DNA of 64,000 bases, from assembly GCA_050433985.1 (NCBI GenBank), contig JBNPWE010000006.1, positions 62,001 through 126,000 on the forward strand, read 5' to 3'. The position numbers and the translations under genes were made by a program. How positions within the stretch are numbered: position 1 is the first letter of the stretch; the number at the start of each line of letters is the position of its first letter. The notes below the pieces were generated by a model, which did no database searches, had not been told where the DNA came from, and saw nothing but the letters and a program-made list of their open reading frames with translations. Source of the stretch: JACIYW01 sp014359745 (GTDB lineage: Bacteria > Pseudomonadota > Alphaproteobacteria > Rhodobacterales > Rhodobacteraceae). Positions 36,541 through 44,863 of this stretch are shown here, in pieces.

Positions 36541-37631
36541 ACACGGCCCGGCGCCTTGTGGTCAAGATCGGCTCGGCGTTGCTGGTCGAGGGGCAGGGGG
36601 TGGTGCGCAACGCCTGGTTGCAGTCGCTTGCCGATGATGTGGCCGGGCTGTGCAAGGGCGGGGTTGATGTGATCCTTGTCTCGTCAGGGTCGATTGCCCT
36701 GGGGCGCGGCGTGCTGGGGCTGGCGCCGGGCGCGCTGCCGCTCGAACAAAGTCAGGCGGCGGCGGCGGTGGGCCAGATCCGCCTGGCGCGCGCCTATGAA
36801 GAGGTGCTGGCGCCGCACGGGCTGGTGGCCGCGCAGGTGCTGGTGACGCTGGAAGACACGCGCGACCGGCGGCGGTATCTGAACACGCGCGCCACGCTTG
36901 AGACGCTTCTGGCGATGGGGACCGTGCCGATTGTCAATGAGAATGATACAATCGCCACCGATGAAATCCGATATGGCGACAATGACCGGCTTGCGGCACA
37001 GATCGCGGTAACCGTGGGCGCCGATCAACTGGTGCTTTTGTCGGATGTGGACGGGCTTTACACCGCCAACCCGCAGACCGACCCAAGCGCGCGGCGGCTG
37101 GATCTGGTGACCCGCATCACCCCCGAGATCGAGGCGATGGCCGGTGATCCGGTGTCGGGCCTGTCGAAAGGCGGGATGAAGACCAAGCTGATCGCGGCGC
37201 GCGTCGCCTCGGCGGGGGGGTGTGCCATGGCGATCACCGCCGGGGCCGGGCTGCACCCGCTGCGCGCCCTGGCCAATGGTGCGCCCGCGACCTGGTTCGC
37301 CGCCGACGGCGATCCGCAGGCCGCGCGCAAACGCTGGATCGGCGCGATGAAACCGGCGGGGGCGGTGGGTATCGATGCCGGTGCGGTGGAGGCGCTTGCG
37401 CAGGGAAAATCGCTGCTGCCCGCGGGCGTCGTTTCGGTTGAGGGCCCGTTCGGACGCGGGATGCCGGTGGCAATCCTGGCCCCCGGCGGGGTGCGGATCG
37501 GCCTGGGGCTGATCCGCTATACCAGCGAAGAGGCGCTGGCGATCATGGGGCACCGATCCGGCGAGATCGGGGATATATTGGGCTATGCGGGGCGCGCGGC
37601 GCTTGTTCACCGCGATGACATGGTGATCTGA
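36528..37631 (+). CDS. proB: Glutamate 5-kinase
   Basis: A 367-aa ProB, the first step of proline synthesis (glutamate to gamma-glutamyl phosphate). The amino-acid kinase domain shows RRLVVKIGSALL, VSSGSIALGRGVLG, NENDTIATDEIRYGDNDRLAAQIA and the GGMKTKLIAARVA loop. A C-terminal PUA domain (about 280-367) is present. The GTG start lies inside obgE. Its product passes to ProA, encoded 62 bases downstream. Confidence 0.96.
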   Translation: MASLNTARRLVVKIGSALLVEGQGVVRNAWLQSLADDVAGLCKGGVDVILVSSGSIALGRGVLGLAPGALPLEQSQAAAAVGQIRLARAYEEVLAPHGLVAAQVLVTLEDTRDRRRYLNTRATLETLLAMGTVPIVNENDTIATDEIRYGDNDRLAAQIAVTVGADQLVLLSDVDGLYTANPQTDPSARRLDLVTRITPEIEAMAGDPVSGLSKGGMKTKLIAARVASAGGCAMAITAGAGLHPLRALANGAPATWFAADGDPQAARKRWIGAMKPAGAVGIDAGAVEALAQGKSLLPAGVVSVEGPFGRGMPVAILAPGGVRIGLGLIRYTSEEALAIMGHRSGEIGDILGYAGRAALVHRDDMVI

Positions 37632-37686
37632 GGGGGCGCCCTTGGGGGGCCTCCGGCGGGAGTATTTGGATCGAGAGGATGAGGGG
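37632..37686 (+). repeat. GAGTATTT element, copy 6, between proB and proA
   Basis: A GC-rich inverted-repeat stretch (GGGGGCGCCC…GGCCTCCGGCGG) is followed by GAGTATTTGGATCGAGAGGATGAGG. It fills the whole proB-proA spacer and reaches the proA start region. Confidence 0.65.
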
Positions 37687-37693
37687 CAGGGTC

Positions 37694-38947
37694 GTGGACG
37701 GACAGCAGGGCATTGACGGGCTGATGGACGATATCGGCAGGCGGGCGCGGGCGGCGGCGGCCGATCTGGGGTTTGCCAGCGCCAAGGCCAAGGCGGCAGC
37801 CCTGATCGGCGCCGCGGATGCGGTGATGCGGCGGCAAGGCGAAATCATCGCCGCCAATGCGCGCGATCTGGACTATGGGCGCGACAAGGGCCTTTCGGCG
37901 GCGATGATGGACCGGCTGGCGCTGGATGAAGGGCGCATTGGTGCCATCGCCGACAGCCTGCGCGCGGTGGCGGCGCAACCCGATCCGGTGGGCACGGTTC
38001 TGGCGGAATGGGATGTGCCTTCGGGGCTGCATATCCGCCGGGTCCGCACGCCCTTGGGTGTGGTCGGGGTGATCTATGAAAGCCGCCCGAATGTGACGGC
38101 GGATGCGGGCGCGCTGTGCCTGAAGGCGGGCAACGCGGTGATCCTGCGCGGCGGATCGGAAAGCTTTCATTCGTCGGGGGCGCTGCATGCCTGCCTGGTG
38201 GAAGGGCTGCGCGCCGCCGGCCTGCCCGAGGATGCGGTGCAGATGGTGCCGACCCGCGATCGCGCGGCGGTGTCAGCGATGTTGCGGATGACCGACTTCA
38301 TCGACGTGATCGTGCCGCGCGGTGGCAAGGGCCTTGTGGGCCTTGTGCAGGCCGAGGCGCGGGTGCCGGTGTTCGCCCATCTGGAAGGCATCTGCCATAT
38401 CTATGTGGATCGCGCCGCTGATCCGGCCAAGGCGCGCGCGGTGGTGCTGAACGCCAAGACCCGGCGCACCGGGATCTGTGGCGCCGCCGAATGCCTGCTG
38501 GTGCACCGTGATGTGGCGGCAACCCTTGGTCAGCAGATCGTCGATGACCTGATCGCCGCGGGGGTAGAGGTGCGGGCCGAAGGGCTGCGTGGCAGCGTTC
38601 CGGCCACGGCCGAGGATTGGGGAATGGAATTCCTTGACATGAAGATCGCCGCGAAAGTGGTTGATGATATTGATGAAGCGATGGCGCATATCCGGCGCTA
38701 TGGCTCTGGCCACACGGAATCGATCCTGACCGAGGATGTGGCCGCGGCCGATCGGTTCTTTGCCCGGCTGGACAGCGCGATCCTGATGCACAACGCCTCG
38801 ACCCAGTTCGCGGATGGCGCGGAATTCGGCATGGGGGCGGAAATCGGCATCGCGACCGGCAAGATCCACGCGCGCGGGCCGGTCGGGGCCGAGCAACTGA
38901 CAAGTTTCAAATATCTCGTCAGCGGCGATGGGACGATCCGCGGGTGA
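37694..38947 (+). CDS. proA: Gamma-glutamyl phosphate reductase
   Basis: A 417-aa NADPH-dependent aldehyde dehydrogenase-fold enzyme, second step of proline synthesis. Clear motifs: GVIYESRPNVTADAGALCLK, LRGGSESFHS, DVIVPRGGKGLV, the catalytic Cys in KTRRTGICGAAECLLVH, and STQFADGAEFGMGAEIG. GTG 37694 is preferred since GAGGGGCAGG lies just upstream; an ATG at 37679 falls inside the repeat element and has AGAGG touching it. Confidence 0.95.
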   Translation: MDGQQGIDGLMDDIGRRARAAAADLGFASAKAKAAALIGAADAVMRRQGEIIAANARDLDYGRDKGLSAAMMDRLALDEGRIGAIADSLRAVAAQPDPVGTVLAEWDVPSGLHIRRVRTPLGVVGVIYESRPNVTADAGALCLKAGNAVILRGGSESFHSSGALHACLVEGLRAAGLPEDAVQMVPTRDRAAVSAMLRMTDFIDVIVPRGGKGLVGLVQAEARVPVFAHLEGICHIYVDRAADPAKARAVVLNAKTRRTGICGAAECLLVHRDVAATLGQQIVDDLIAAGVEVRAEGLRGSVPATAEDWGMEFLDMKIAAKVVDDIDEAMAHIRRYGSGHTESILTEDVAAADRFFARLDSAILMHNASTQFADGAEFGMGAEIGIATGKIHARGPVGAEQLTSFKYLVSGDGTIRG

Positions 38948-38975
38948 AGCGGATTTCGGCCCGTGGGGAGCATTG

Positions 38976-39045
38976 CCCCGACCGGCGCGCGCGTGGCGGG
39001 CGCGGGAGATGAGTATTTGTTCCAAGATGAAACGAAAGGGCGTTT
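38976..39045 (+). repeat. Interspersed GAGTATTT/GATGAAA element, copy 7
   Basis: GACCGGCGCGCGCGTGGCGGG followed by GAGTATTTGTTCCAAGATGAAACG. It lies between the convergent proA and chpT genes. The GC-rich part closely matches that at 868-945. Confidence 0.7.
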
Positions 39046-39097
39046 TCTTGGGCGGTAACAGTTCGGACCTGACTGGGTGCGATAGGCCCTGGGCGGT

Positions 39098-39694
39098 TCA
39101 ATAGTGCAGGGTGATGGTGGTTTCGGTGATCCGCGCCTCCAGCCTGCGCTTTTGGGCGCGCAATTCGGCGGGGACCAAGGCAAACTGCACCTCGGGCGGC
39201 GATATCGGCCCTTCCGTACCGCTGGCCATGGTCAGGCGCGACCACGCCGCCTCGACCACCCGCAGCCGGTCGGCCGAGGCCTCGACAGACCAGCGCGTGC
39301 CGGTGCGGCCAAGGGTGATCCTGCCGCCCCAGGGCATGGCGTGTTCGAGGCACAAAAGCAGCAAGAACGCCAGCTTGGCCTCGGTTCGGGGCACGTCGCC
39401 CGTCACCTGCCAATCCGGTTTCAGGCGATGACCACGCCACAGATCGTTCAGAATGCTGGTTATTTCTGGCTGCCCGATGCGCTGATCGGGCGCGGCAAGG
39501 CCAAAGGCCACCCGAAAGAACCGGATGCGGGCATTGGCATTTTCCACGCTTTCTTCGATCAACGCCATTTCCGGCCCGGAAACACCCGAAAGTTGCAAAA
39601 GCTCCACACCATTGCCGATCGCGCCCAACGGGCTTATCAGATCGTGGCAGATGCGCGACCCCAGAAGGGCAAGAACGTCAGGTTTGTCTGGCAT
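39098..39694 (-). CDS. chpT: Histidine phosphotransferase ChpT
   Basis: A 198-aa phosphotransferase that relays phosphoryl groups from CckA to CtrA and CpdR in the alphaproteobacterial cell-cycle/motility circuit. The phosphoacceptor is His17 in RICHDLISPLGAIGNGVELL, within a DHp-like helical hairpin. A degenerate ATPase-like domain follows (AKLAFLLLLCLEHAMPWGGRI). The start at 39694 has GAGGG upstream. It is divergent from the DUF3553 gene, 37 bases away. Confidence 0.93.
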   Translation of the reverse strand: MPDKPDVLALLGSRICHDLISPLGAIGNGVELLQLSGVSGPEMALIEESVENANARIRFFRVAFGLAAPDQRIGQPEITSILNDLWRGHRLKPDWQVTGDVPRTEAKLAFLLLLCLEHAMPWGGRITLGRTGTRWSVEASADRLRVVEAAWSRLTMASGTEGPISPPEVQFALVPAELRAQKRRLEARITETTITLHY

Positions 39695-39731
39695 TGGGCC
39701 CTCGTTCGGGCGCGCCGGGAAAGGGCGCCGC

Positions 39732-39917
39732 ATGAATGATTTGAACCCGATACTGGAACCGGGCATGATCGTGGCCCTTCCCGCCCGGCCCGACTGGGGG
39801 CATGGACAGGTGCAATCCCGCATCGGTCATCGGATTACTGTGAACTTTCGGGACGCCGGCAAGGTTGTCATCGATGGATCGCAGGTGGCCCTTGAAATAA
39901 TTAACGCGCGCCCCTGA
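39732..39917 (+). CDS. DUF3553-domain protein
   Basis: A 61-aa beta-rich protein (LEPGMIVALPARPDWGHGQVQSR…ITVNFRDAGKVVI) matching the DUF3553 pattern, which resembles the small tudor-like CarD/UvrD-tail modules. As a free-standing protein its role is unknown. AAGGG precedes the ATG. It stays next to chpT in related genomes as far as I recall. Confidence 0.8.
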   Translation: MNDLNPILEPGMIVALPARPDWGHGQVQSRIGHRITVNFRDAGKVVIDGSQVALEIINARP

Positions 39918-40051
39918 ATGTTCAGGGTTGCGTGGGTAAGGTTATCACAGCCCATGGGTGTGTCAATCTGGTCGGGATGGGATGGTTGCGCCGCATGTGC
40001 CAAGCGCCTACAAGCCTTGCACGGATGCCGCGACGTGGGACGCTGAAACCG

Positions 40052-40828
40052 ATGATCACATCCGATGCGCAGTTCACCCTTCGCCTGGCCAGGGATGCCG
40101 AGGATCTGCACGCCGCACAGCGCCTGCGGTATGAGGTGTTCGTGCGCGAACTGGGGGGTGACGGCCCGATGGTCGATCATGCGGCCGGGATCGAACAGGA
40201 CGCGTTCGATCCCTATTATGACCACCTGATCCTGATCGATGAAGACCGCAAGACAGATCGCGTTGTCGGCGTCTACCGGCTGTTGACCGATGAGCGCGCC
40301 CGAACGCTGGGCCGGTATTATTCCGAAAGCGAATATGATCTTGCCCCGCTTGTGCAATCGGGGCGGCGGTTGCTGGAACTCGGGCGATCCTGCGTGCATC
40401 GCGACTATCGCGGCGGCACGGCGATGTATCATTTGTGGAACGGTCTGGCCGATTACGTCCACCAGCGCGGGATAGAGGTTCTGTTCGGCGTCGCCAGCTT
40501 TCACGGCACCGATATCGAGGCGCTGAAACTGCCGTTGTCCTATCTCTATCATCACCATCTTGCGCCCGAACCGCTGCGGGTGCGGGCGCGCGGCGATCAT
40601 CGCCTGGAAATGGACCTGCTGCCCCCCGACCGGATCGACCGGCGCGCCGCCATGGTTGCGACACCCGCGCTGATCAAGGCGTACCTTCGGGTGGGGGGCT
40701 GTGTGGGCGATGGCGCCTATATCGACCGGGAATTCAACACGACCGATGTGTGCCTGGTGATGGATACGGCGGCAATGTCGGCCCGGCACCGCGATTTCTA
40801 CACCCGCAAGGCCGGGGCACCGGGATGA
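40052..40828 (+). CDS. olsB: L-ornithine N-alpha-acyltransferase
   Basis: A 258-aa enzyme that transfers a 3-hydroxyacyl chain from acyl-ACP to ornithine, giving lyso-ornithine lipid. The family core is FTLRLARDAEDLHAAQRLRYEVFVRELGG, VVGVYRLL, LLELGRSCVHRDYRGG and LFGVASFHGTD. The start at 40052 aligns best with family N-termini, though its ribosome-binding site is weak; in-frame codons upstream reach 39932. It overlaps olsA by ATGA. Confidence 0.93.
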   Translation: MITSDAQFTLRLARDAEDLHAAQRLRYEVFVRELGGDGPMVDHAAGIEQDAFDPYYDHLILIDEDRKTDRVVGVYRLLTDERARTLGRYYSESEYDLAPLVQSGRRLLELGRSCVHRDYRGGTAMYHLWNGLADYVHQRGIEVLFGVASFHGTDIEALKLPLSYLYHHHLAPEPLRVRARGDHRLEMDLLPPDRIDRRAAMVATPALIKAYLRVGGCVGDGAYIDREFNTTDVCLVMDTAAMSARHRDFYTRKAGAPG

Positions 40829-41670
40829 GCCCGACATGGCATTCCGCCGATCAGCCGACCTTGGGGCGAATTGGCCCCGCGGGCTGGGCACTGGTGGCGC
40901 TGCGCGGTCTGCCGCTTGTTGTCATCACCTATGGCGGGCTGGTGCTTTTGTTGTTGATCCGGCTGGTGGAACGGCCCCTGTGCGGCGAAGATCGCCCGGT
41001 GACCCCGTTCATCACCCAGGCGGTATGCCGGGCCACGCTGATCCTTCTGGGGATCCGGCTGGGGGTGCGTGGCACGCCGATGCGCGGCACCGGGGCGGTT
41101 GTGGCCAATCATGCCTCATGGCTTGACATCTTCACGCTCAACGCCGTTCAGCGCGTCTATTTCGTGTCGAAATCCGAAGTGGCCGCCTGGCCGGGTATCG
41201 GCTGGCTTGCCCGCGCAACCGGCACCCTGTTCATAAGCCGATCCGGCCGCGAGGCCGCAGCGCAAAAGCGCCAGCTTGAGGCGCGGTTGAATGCCGGTCA
41301 TCGCCTGGCCTTCTTTCCCGAAGGCACAAGCACCGATGGCCAGCGCGTTTTGCCTTTCAAGTCAACGCTGTTCGCCGCATTCTTCAGTCCCGGCCTTGGG
41401 GAAGTCATGCGCCTTCAACCGGTCAGCCTGCGCTATACCCCGGCCAATGGCCAGGATCCGCGCCACTATGCCTGGTGGGGCGACATGGCCTTTGGGCCGC
41501 ATTTCCTGACGATCCTGGCCAGCACCGGAACCGGCAGGGTGGATGTGATCTTCCACCCGCCGGTGCGCGTGGCTGATTTCGCCGATCGCAAATCGCTCGC
41601 CGCCCATTGCGAGGCGCAGGTGCGTGATGGAATGACACGCGGCATCGCCCCCGGCCACGCCCCCCAGTAA
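40825..41670 (+). CDS. olsA: Lyso-ornithine lipid O-acyltransferase
   Basis: A 281-aa PlsC-type acyltransferase that adds the second acyl chain to form ornithine lipid, a phosphorus-free membrane lipid. An N-terminal membrane helix (LPLVVITYGGLVLLLLI) precedes the HX4D motif NHASWLDIF and the FPEGTSTDG substrate motif. It is translationally coupled to olsB, which supports the assignment over a generic PlsC. Confidence 0.93.
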   Translation: MSPTWHSADQPTLGRIGPAGWALVALRGLPLVVITYGGLVLLLLIRLVERPLCGEDRPVTPFITQAVCRATLILLGIRLGVRGTPMRGTGAVVANHASWLDIFTLNAVQRVYFVSKSEVAAWPGIGWLARATGTLFISRSGREAAAQKRQLEARLNAGHRLAFFPEGTSTDGQRVLPFKSTLFAAFFSPGLGEVMRLQPVSLRYTPANGQDPRHYAWWGDMAFGPHFLTILASTGTGRVDVIFHPPVRVADFADRKSLAAHCEAQVRDGMTRGIAPGHAPQ

Positions 41671-41682
41671 CAATCCGCCCTT

Positions 41683-41730
41683 GATCATCACCTTGAAAAA
41701 ATACTCCCCCCGGAGGGTCCGCACCCTGCA
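41683..41730 (-). repeat. Interspersed GAGTATTT element, copy 8 (reverse)
   Basis: On the minus strand it reads GTGCGGACCCTCCGGGG then GAGTATTTTTTCAAGGTGATG. It lies between olsA and the DMT permease. Confidence 0.65.
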
Positions 41731-41810
41731 CAGGCGCAGGCGCCGGGAAATCGCACACCCATCCCCACCCGCCCCTCGACAGCGCCCCGGCGCGGGTGCA
41801 TAGCGCCGCG

Positions 41811-42725
41811 ATGGAACCCTGGATCCTTGTCACCCTTGCCGCCAGCGCAATTCAGACCCTGCGGTTCTCCCTGCAAAAACGGTTGCGGGGGCTTGGCCTT
41901 TCCACGGGCGGGGCCACGTTTTCACGGTTTCTGTATGCGGTGCCGCTGGCAGGGGCGGGGGCGTTGGCATTGATCGCAGCGTCGGGGCAGGGGATGCCCG
42001 ATCTTGCCCCCCGGTTCTGGCTGTTCGCGGTCGCGGGCGGGATGGGCCAGATTGTCGGAACCTTCTGCACGGTGGCGCTGTTTTCCGAACGCAGCTTTGC
42101 GGTTGGCATTGCGTTTACCAAAACCGAAACCTTGCTGACCGTCGGCTTTTCGTGGCTTTTCCTTGGCGAAGTGGTCAGTCTGCCCGGTCTTGTCGCGATC
42201 CTGATCGGGGTTGCCGGGGTGCTGGTGCTGTCGCGCGGCAACGCGATCGCCGGGAAGCCGGCAACCTGGTCGCTGCGCGGCCTGTTCAGCCGGGCGATGG
42301 CGCTGGGGCTGCTGGCGGGGGCGCTGTTGGGGGTGGCGGCGGTGGGCTATCGGGGGGCGACGCTGGCCGTGGCCAGCGGGGATGTGGTGCTGCGGGCCGT
42401 GCTGGCGCTGGCGCTTGTCACCGTGTTCCAGACGGTGGTGATGGGGCTATGGCTGATCTGGCGCGAACCGGGGCAGATTTCGCGCGTGCTGCGCGCCTGG
42501 CGTGCCACCGGGCCGGTGGGGGTGACCGGGGTGGCGGGGTCGTTCGGCTGGTTCGTGGCCTTTGGCCTGCAAAATGCCGCCTATGTGCGGGCTTTGGGGC
42601 AGGTGGAGCTGGTGTTCGGTCTTGTCGTCTCGATCCTGTGGTTCCGCGAAAAATCCACCTGGTCCGAGGGCGCGGGTATAGCGCTGTTGCTGATCAGCCT
42701 GGTGCTGATCGTGCTTGCCGCCTGA
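41811..42725 (+). CDS. DMT-superfamily (EamA-like) permease
   Basis: A 304-aa protein with about ten membrane helices in two EamA-like halves, typical of drug/metabolite exporters. The second half contains GWFVAFGLQNAAYVRALGQVELVFGLVVS, the usual conserved helix pair. The substrate is unknown. An ATG at 41811 is used; GTG 41796 is an alternative. This is the last clearly chromosomal protein gene before the tRNA-Ser boundary. Confidence 0.88.
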   Translation: MEPWILVTLAASAIQTLRFSLQKRLRGLGLSTGGATFSRFLYAVPLAGAGALALIAASGQGMPDLAPRFWLFAVAGGMGQIVGTFCTVALFSERSFAVGIAFTKTETLLTVGFSWLFLGEVVSLPGLVAILIGVAGVLVLSRGNAIAGKPATWSLRGLFSRAMALGLLAGALLGVAAVGYRGATLAVASGDVVLRAVLALALVTVFQTVVMGLWLIWREPGQISRVLRAWRATGPVGVTGVAGSFGWFVAFGLQNAAYVRALGQVELVFGLVVSILWFREKSTWSEGAGIALLLISLVLIVLAA

Positions 42726-42999
42726 ACGCGGCTGGGCGCCCGTACCCCGCTGACGGCACGCCCCTCGCCGCAAGGCTTCCAAACCACCCGCTGCATTGAG
42801 CGCAAACCACGGGGCAGGGGCTGGGGGGCAGGGGCTGGCCGCCAGCTCGGTTTCAGGGTGCGTACGGCAAGGTGAAACCGGATGCACCCGCCCATATGAC
42901 CGGGCAGGATCATTTCCCGATGACCCCGATGAAAGAAGTTCGTCAATCAGTCTTGCGTCCCACGCCACATCCGACTAAATCGCCCCAAGACCCCAGCGC

Positions 43000-43089
43000 G
43001 GAGAGGTGCCGGAGTGGTCGAACGGGGCGGTCTCGAAAACCGTTGAGGGCGAAAGCCTTCCCAGGGTTCGAATCCCTGTCTCTCCGCCA
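43000..43089 (+). tRNA. tRNA-Ser (CGA anticodon)
   Basis: A 90-nt class II tRNA. The acceptor stem GGAGAGG pairs with TCTCTCC (43079-43085), discriminator G, and CCA is encoded. The anticodon loop CTCGAAA sits between CGGT and ACCG and gives CGA, reading UCG. A long variable arm (GAGGGCGAAAGCCTTC) and a T arm GGGTTCGAATCCC are present. It marks the junction between chromosome and the accessory region, a typical integration site. Confidence 0.97.
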
Positions 43090-43115
43090 CTTTCCCTTGC
43101 GAAAGCGTTCTCCCG

Positions 43116-43137
43116 ATCCGGCTGCGGCCGGATTTTC
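43116..43137 (+). terminator. Rho-independent terminator after tRNA-Ser
   Basis: Stem ATCCGGC / GCCGGAT with a TGCG loop, followed by TTTTCT, 27 bases after the tRNA. Confidence 0.85.
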
Positions 43138-43819
43138 TCGTTGTATTCGAGGGTTATGCGGCAGGGGCTGAGCACTGGCTCGAGCGCCAGATGGCATTGA
43201 AGCGGTCTCTCAAGGCCGGCATTCTCCGGACCTGATGACTGCGCCAGTTTGGTGAATTCTTCACAAGGCATTGAATTTGCAAAGGTTAATCTCCTACCTG
43301 CTGAACACTTCGATTTCAGGGACATTCTTTGAGAAGGAACAGAAATCGAACCTTTGCCACAGCCAGCCAGCACTGTCGTCTCACGCATCAACTTCCGAGA
43401 TGCGGACCGTACCGCCTTCAGACCTTCGACGGCGCCCGGCTCATCGCTGTTCTGGGTCGCATCACTGTGATGCCGGCAGCCCGCGAACAAGGCACTCGTC
43501 ATTCGCCCATGGACTGTGCGTCGGCCTGCAGCGCTGTCCCCTTCAACCACACACGCCACAACGAGCAGTCAAATCGGCATTGCCCTCCACAAGATGTTGC
43601 TCATGAGGGCGTCGTTGTGCCATGTTGACTGCGACCTGTCCTTGAATTCCTACGGAGCAACGCAGCAACAGAGTCTTCGATCATCTTAGACGCTCATTTA
43701 CGTCGATTGGCGCAAATTCGGCACCAGCGTGGAGCGACGCCCCCGAAACCATGACACAAACTCGTCGTAGTGACGCGAACCAGAATACAGAAAAACAAGA
43801 GCAGGGAGAAAGTCCGTAC
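43138..43819. other. About 680 bases without a convincing gene at the island's left end
   Basis: Reading frames on both strands are short and do not look like proteins. Composition is clearly lower in GC than the chromosome to the left. The region probably holds the promoter of the methyltransferase operon and degraded mobile-element DNA. No integrase gene is seen beside the tRNA. Confidence 0.6.
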
Positions 43820-44863
43820 ATGTCATTCCGCTATATCGGATCAAAGGCCCGTGTCGTTGACACTATCATAGACCGGATCGGGTCGCCGGATAGCGGGATG
43901 TTTATTGATGCCTTTTCGGGGACTGGTGCGGTTGCGGAAGCTGCTTCCAGAGCCGGTTGGAAAGTGCATGTAAACGATCATCTGAGTTCGTCTGCCATCA
44001 TGTCATTCGCAAGGCTGGTCTCCAAAGCCGACGTGTCGTTTTCCGGCCTCGGGGGATATACCAGTGCCGTCGAAGTGCTGAATTCCCTCAAGCCTCAGCA
44101 CGGCTTCATCTGGCGAGAATACAGCCCCGGTTCTTTACAACATTGTTCTGTGTCCCGCATGTATTTCACGGAAGGCAATGCCCAGAAGATCGATGCGATC
44201 CGCAGCCAGATCCGCGAATGGCGCTCTCGTGAAGACATAAACCAGAGTGAAGAAAGAATTCTGATCGCAGACCTGATGCGGGCTGCCAATCGTGTGGCGA
44301 ATACAGCAGGAACCTATGGCTGCTTTCTGTCGAAGTGGCAGCGCCAATCCTTGGATAGCTTGGTCCTCGAGCCTGCACCTTTGCGAAAATCCGCACCGCG
44401 AGCATCCATGTCTGCGGTCGACGTTGCGGCCGTGCACTGTTCACCTGAGGATACAGTTTATCTCGATCCGCCTTACACGAAACGCCAATACGCCGCTTAT
44501 TACCACATCTTGGAGACCATCGCTTTGGGCGACGAGCCTGAAGTTGATGGGGTTTGCGGCATTCGCCCTTGGCGGGAAAAGGCCTCGGACTTTTGCTACA
44601 AGACGCGTGCAGCGAAAGCTATCGAAAGGCTGATAGACGCCCTCCCAGCACGTCGCATCTTTCTGTCTTACAGCACCGAGGGACATGTTCCGATTACGGT
44701 TCTGAGTGAAGCTCTTTCCAATCTGGGTGTGGTTAAGCTTCACCAGCTACAAAATATTGGGCGTTACCGCCCTAACCGGGCAGCAAGCGAAGCCGCATCT
44801 GACGTCGGCGAAGTTCTGTTCTGTATCGAGAAAACCGCGCTGAGAAACGATGTGGCCGCATGA
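43820..44863 (+). CDS. D12-class N6-adenine DNA methyltransferase
   Basis: A 347-aa Dam-like methyltransferase. MSFRYIGSKARVVDTII is the usual N-terminus, motif I is FIDAFSGTGAVAEAA (about 28-42), and the catalytic motif IV is VYLDPPYTKRQYAAYYHILE with DPPY at 216-219. Between them lies the target-recognition region. The start at 43820 is chosen on this homology and on AGGGAGAA upstream; an ATG at 43751 would add 23 polar residues. It is the first gene of a five-gene overlapping operon and overlaps the next by ATGA. It presumably protects one strand of the recognition site. Confidence 0.93.
   Translation: MSFRYIGSKARVVDTIIDRIGSPDSGMFIDAFSGTGAVAEAASRAGWKVHVNDHLSSSAIMSFARLVSKADVSFSGLGGYTSAVEVLNSLKPQHGFIWREYSPGSLQHCSVSRMYFTEGNAQKIDAIRSQIREWRSREDINQSEERILIADLMRAANRVANTAGTYGCFLSKWQRQSLDSLVLEPAPLRKSAPRASMSAVDVAAVHCSPEDTVYLDPPYTKRQYAAYYHILETIALGDEPEVDGVCGIRPWREKASDFCYKTRAAKAIERLIDALPARRIFLSYSTEGHVPITVLSEALSNLGVVKLHQLQNIGRYRPNRAASEAASDVGEVLFCIEKTALRNDVAA

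Noticed and set aside
42975..43559. Minus-strand open frame of 194 codons that includes the tRNA-Ser gene and reads …GETGIRTLGRLSPST…
   Set aside because: This is the familiar spurious translation of the reverse strand of tRNA-Ser. The rest shows no protein-like pattern.
43138..43819. Tyrosine integrase or its remnant next to tRNA-Ser
   Set aside because: No frame on either strand shows the R-H-R-Y integrase pattern or enough length.
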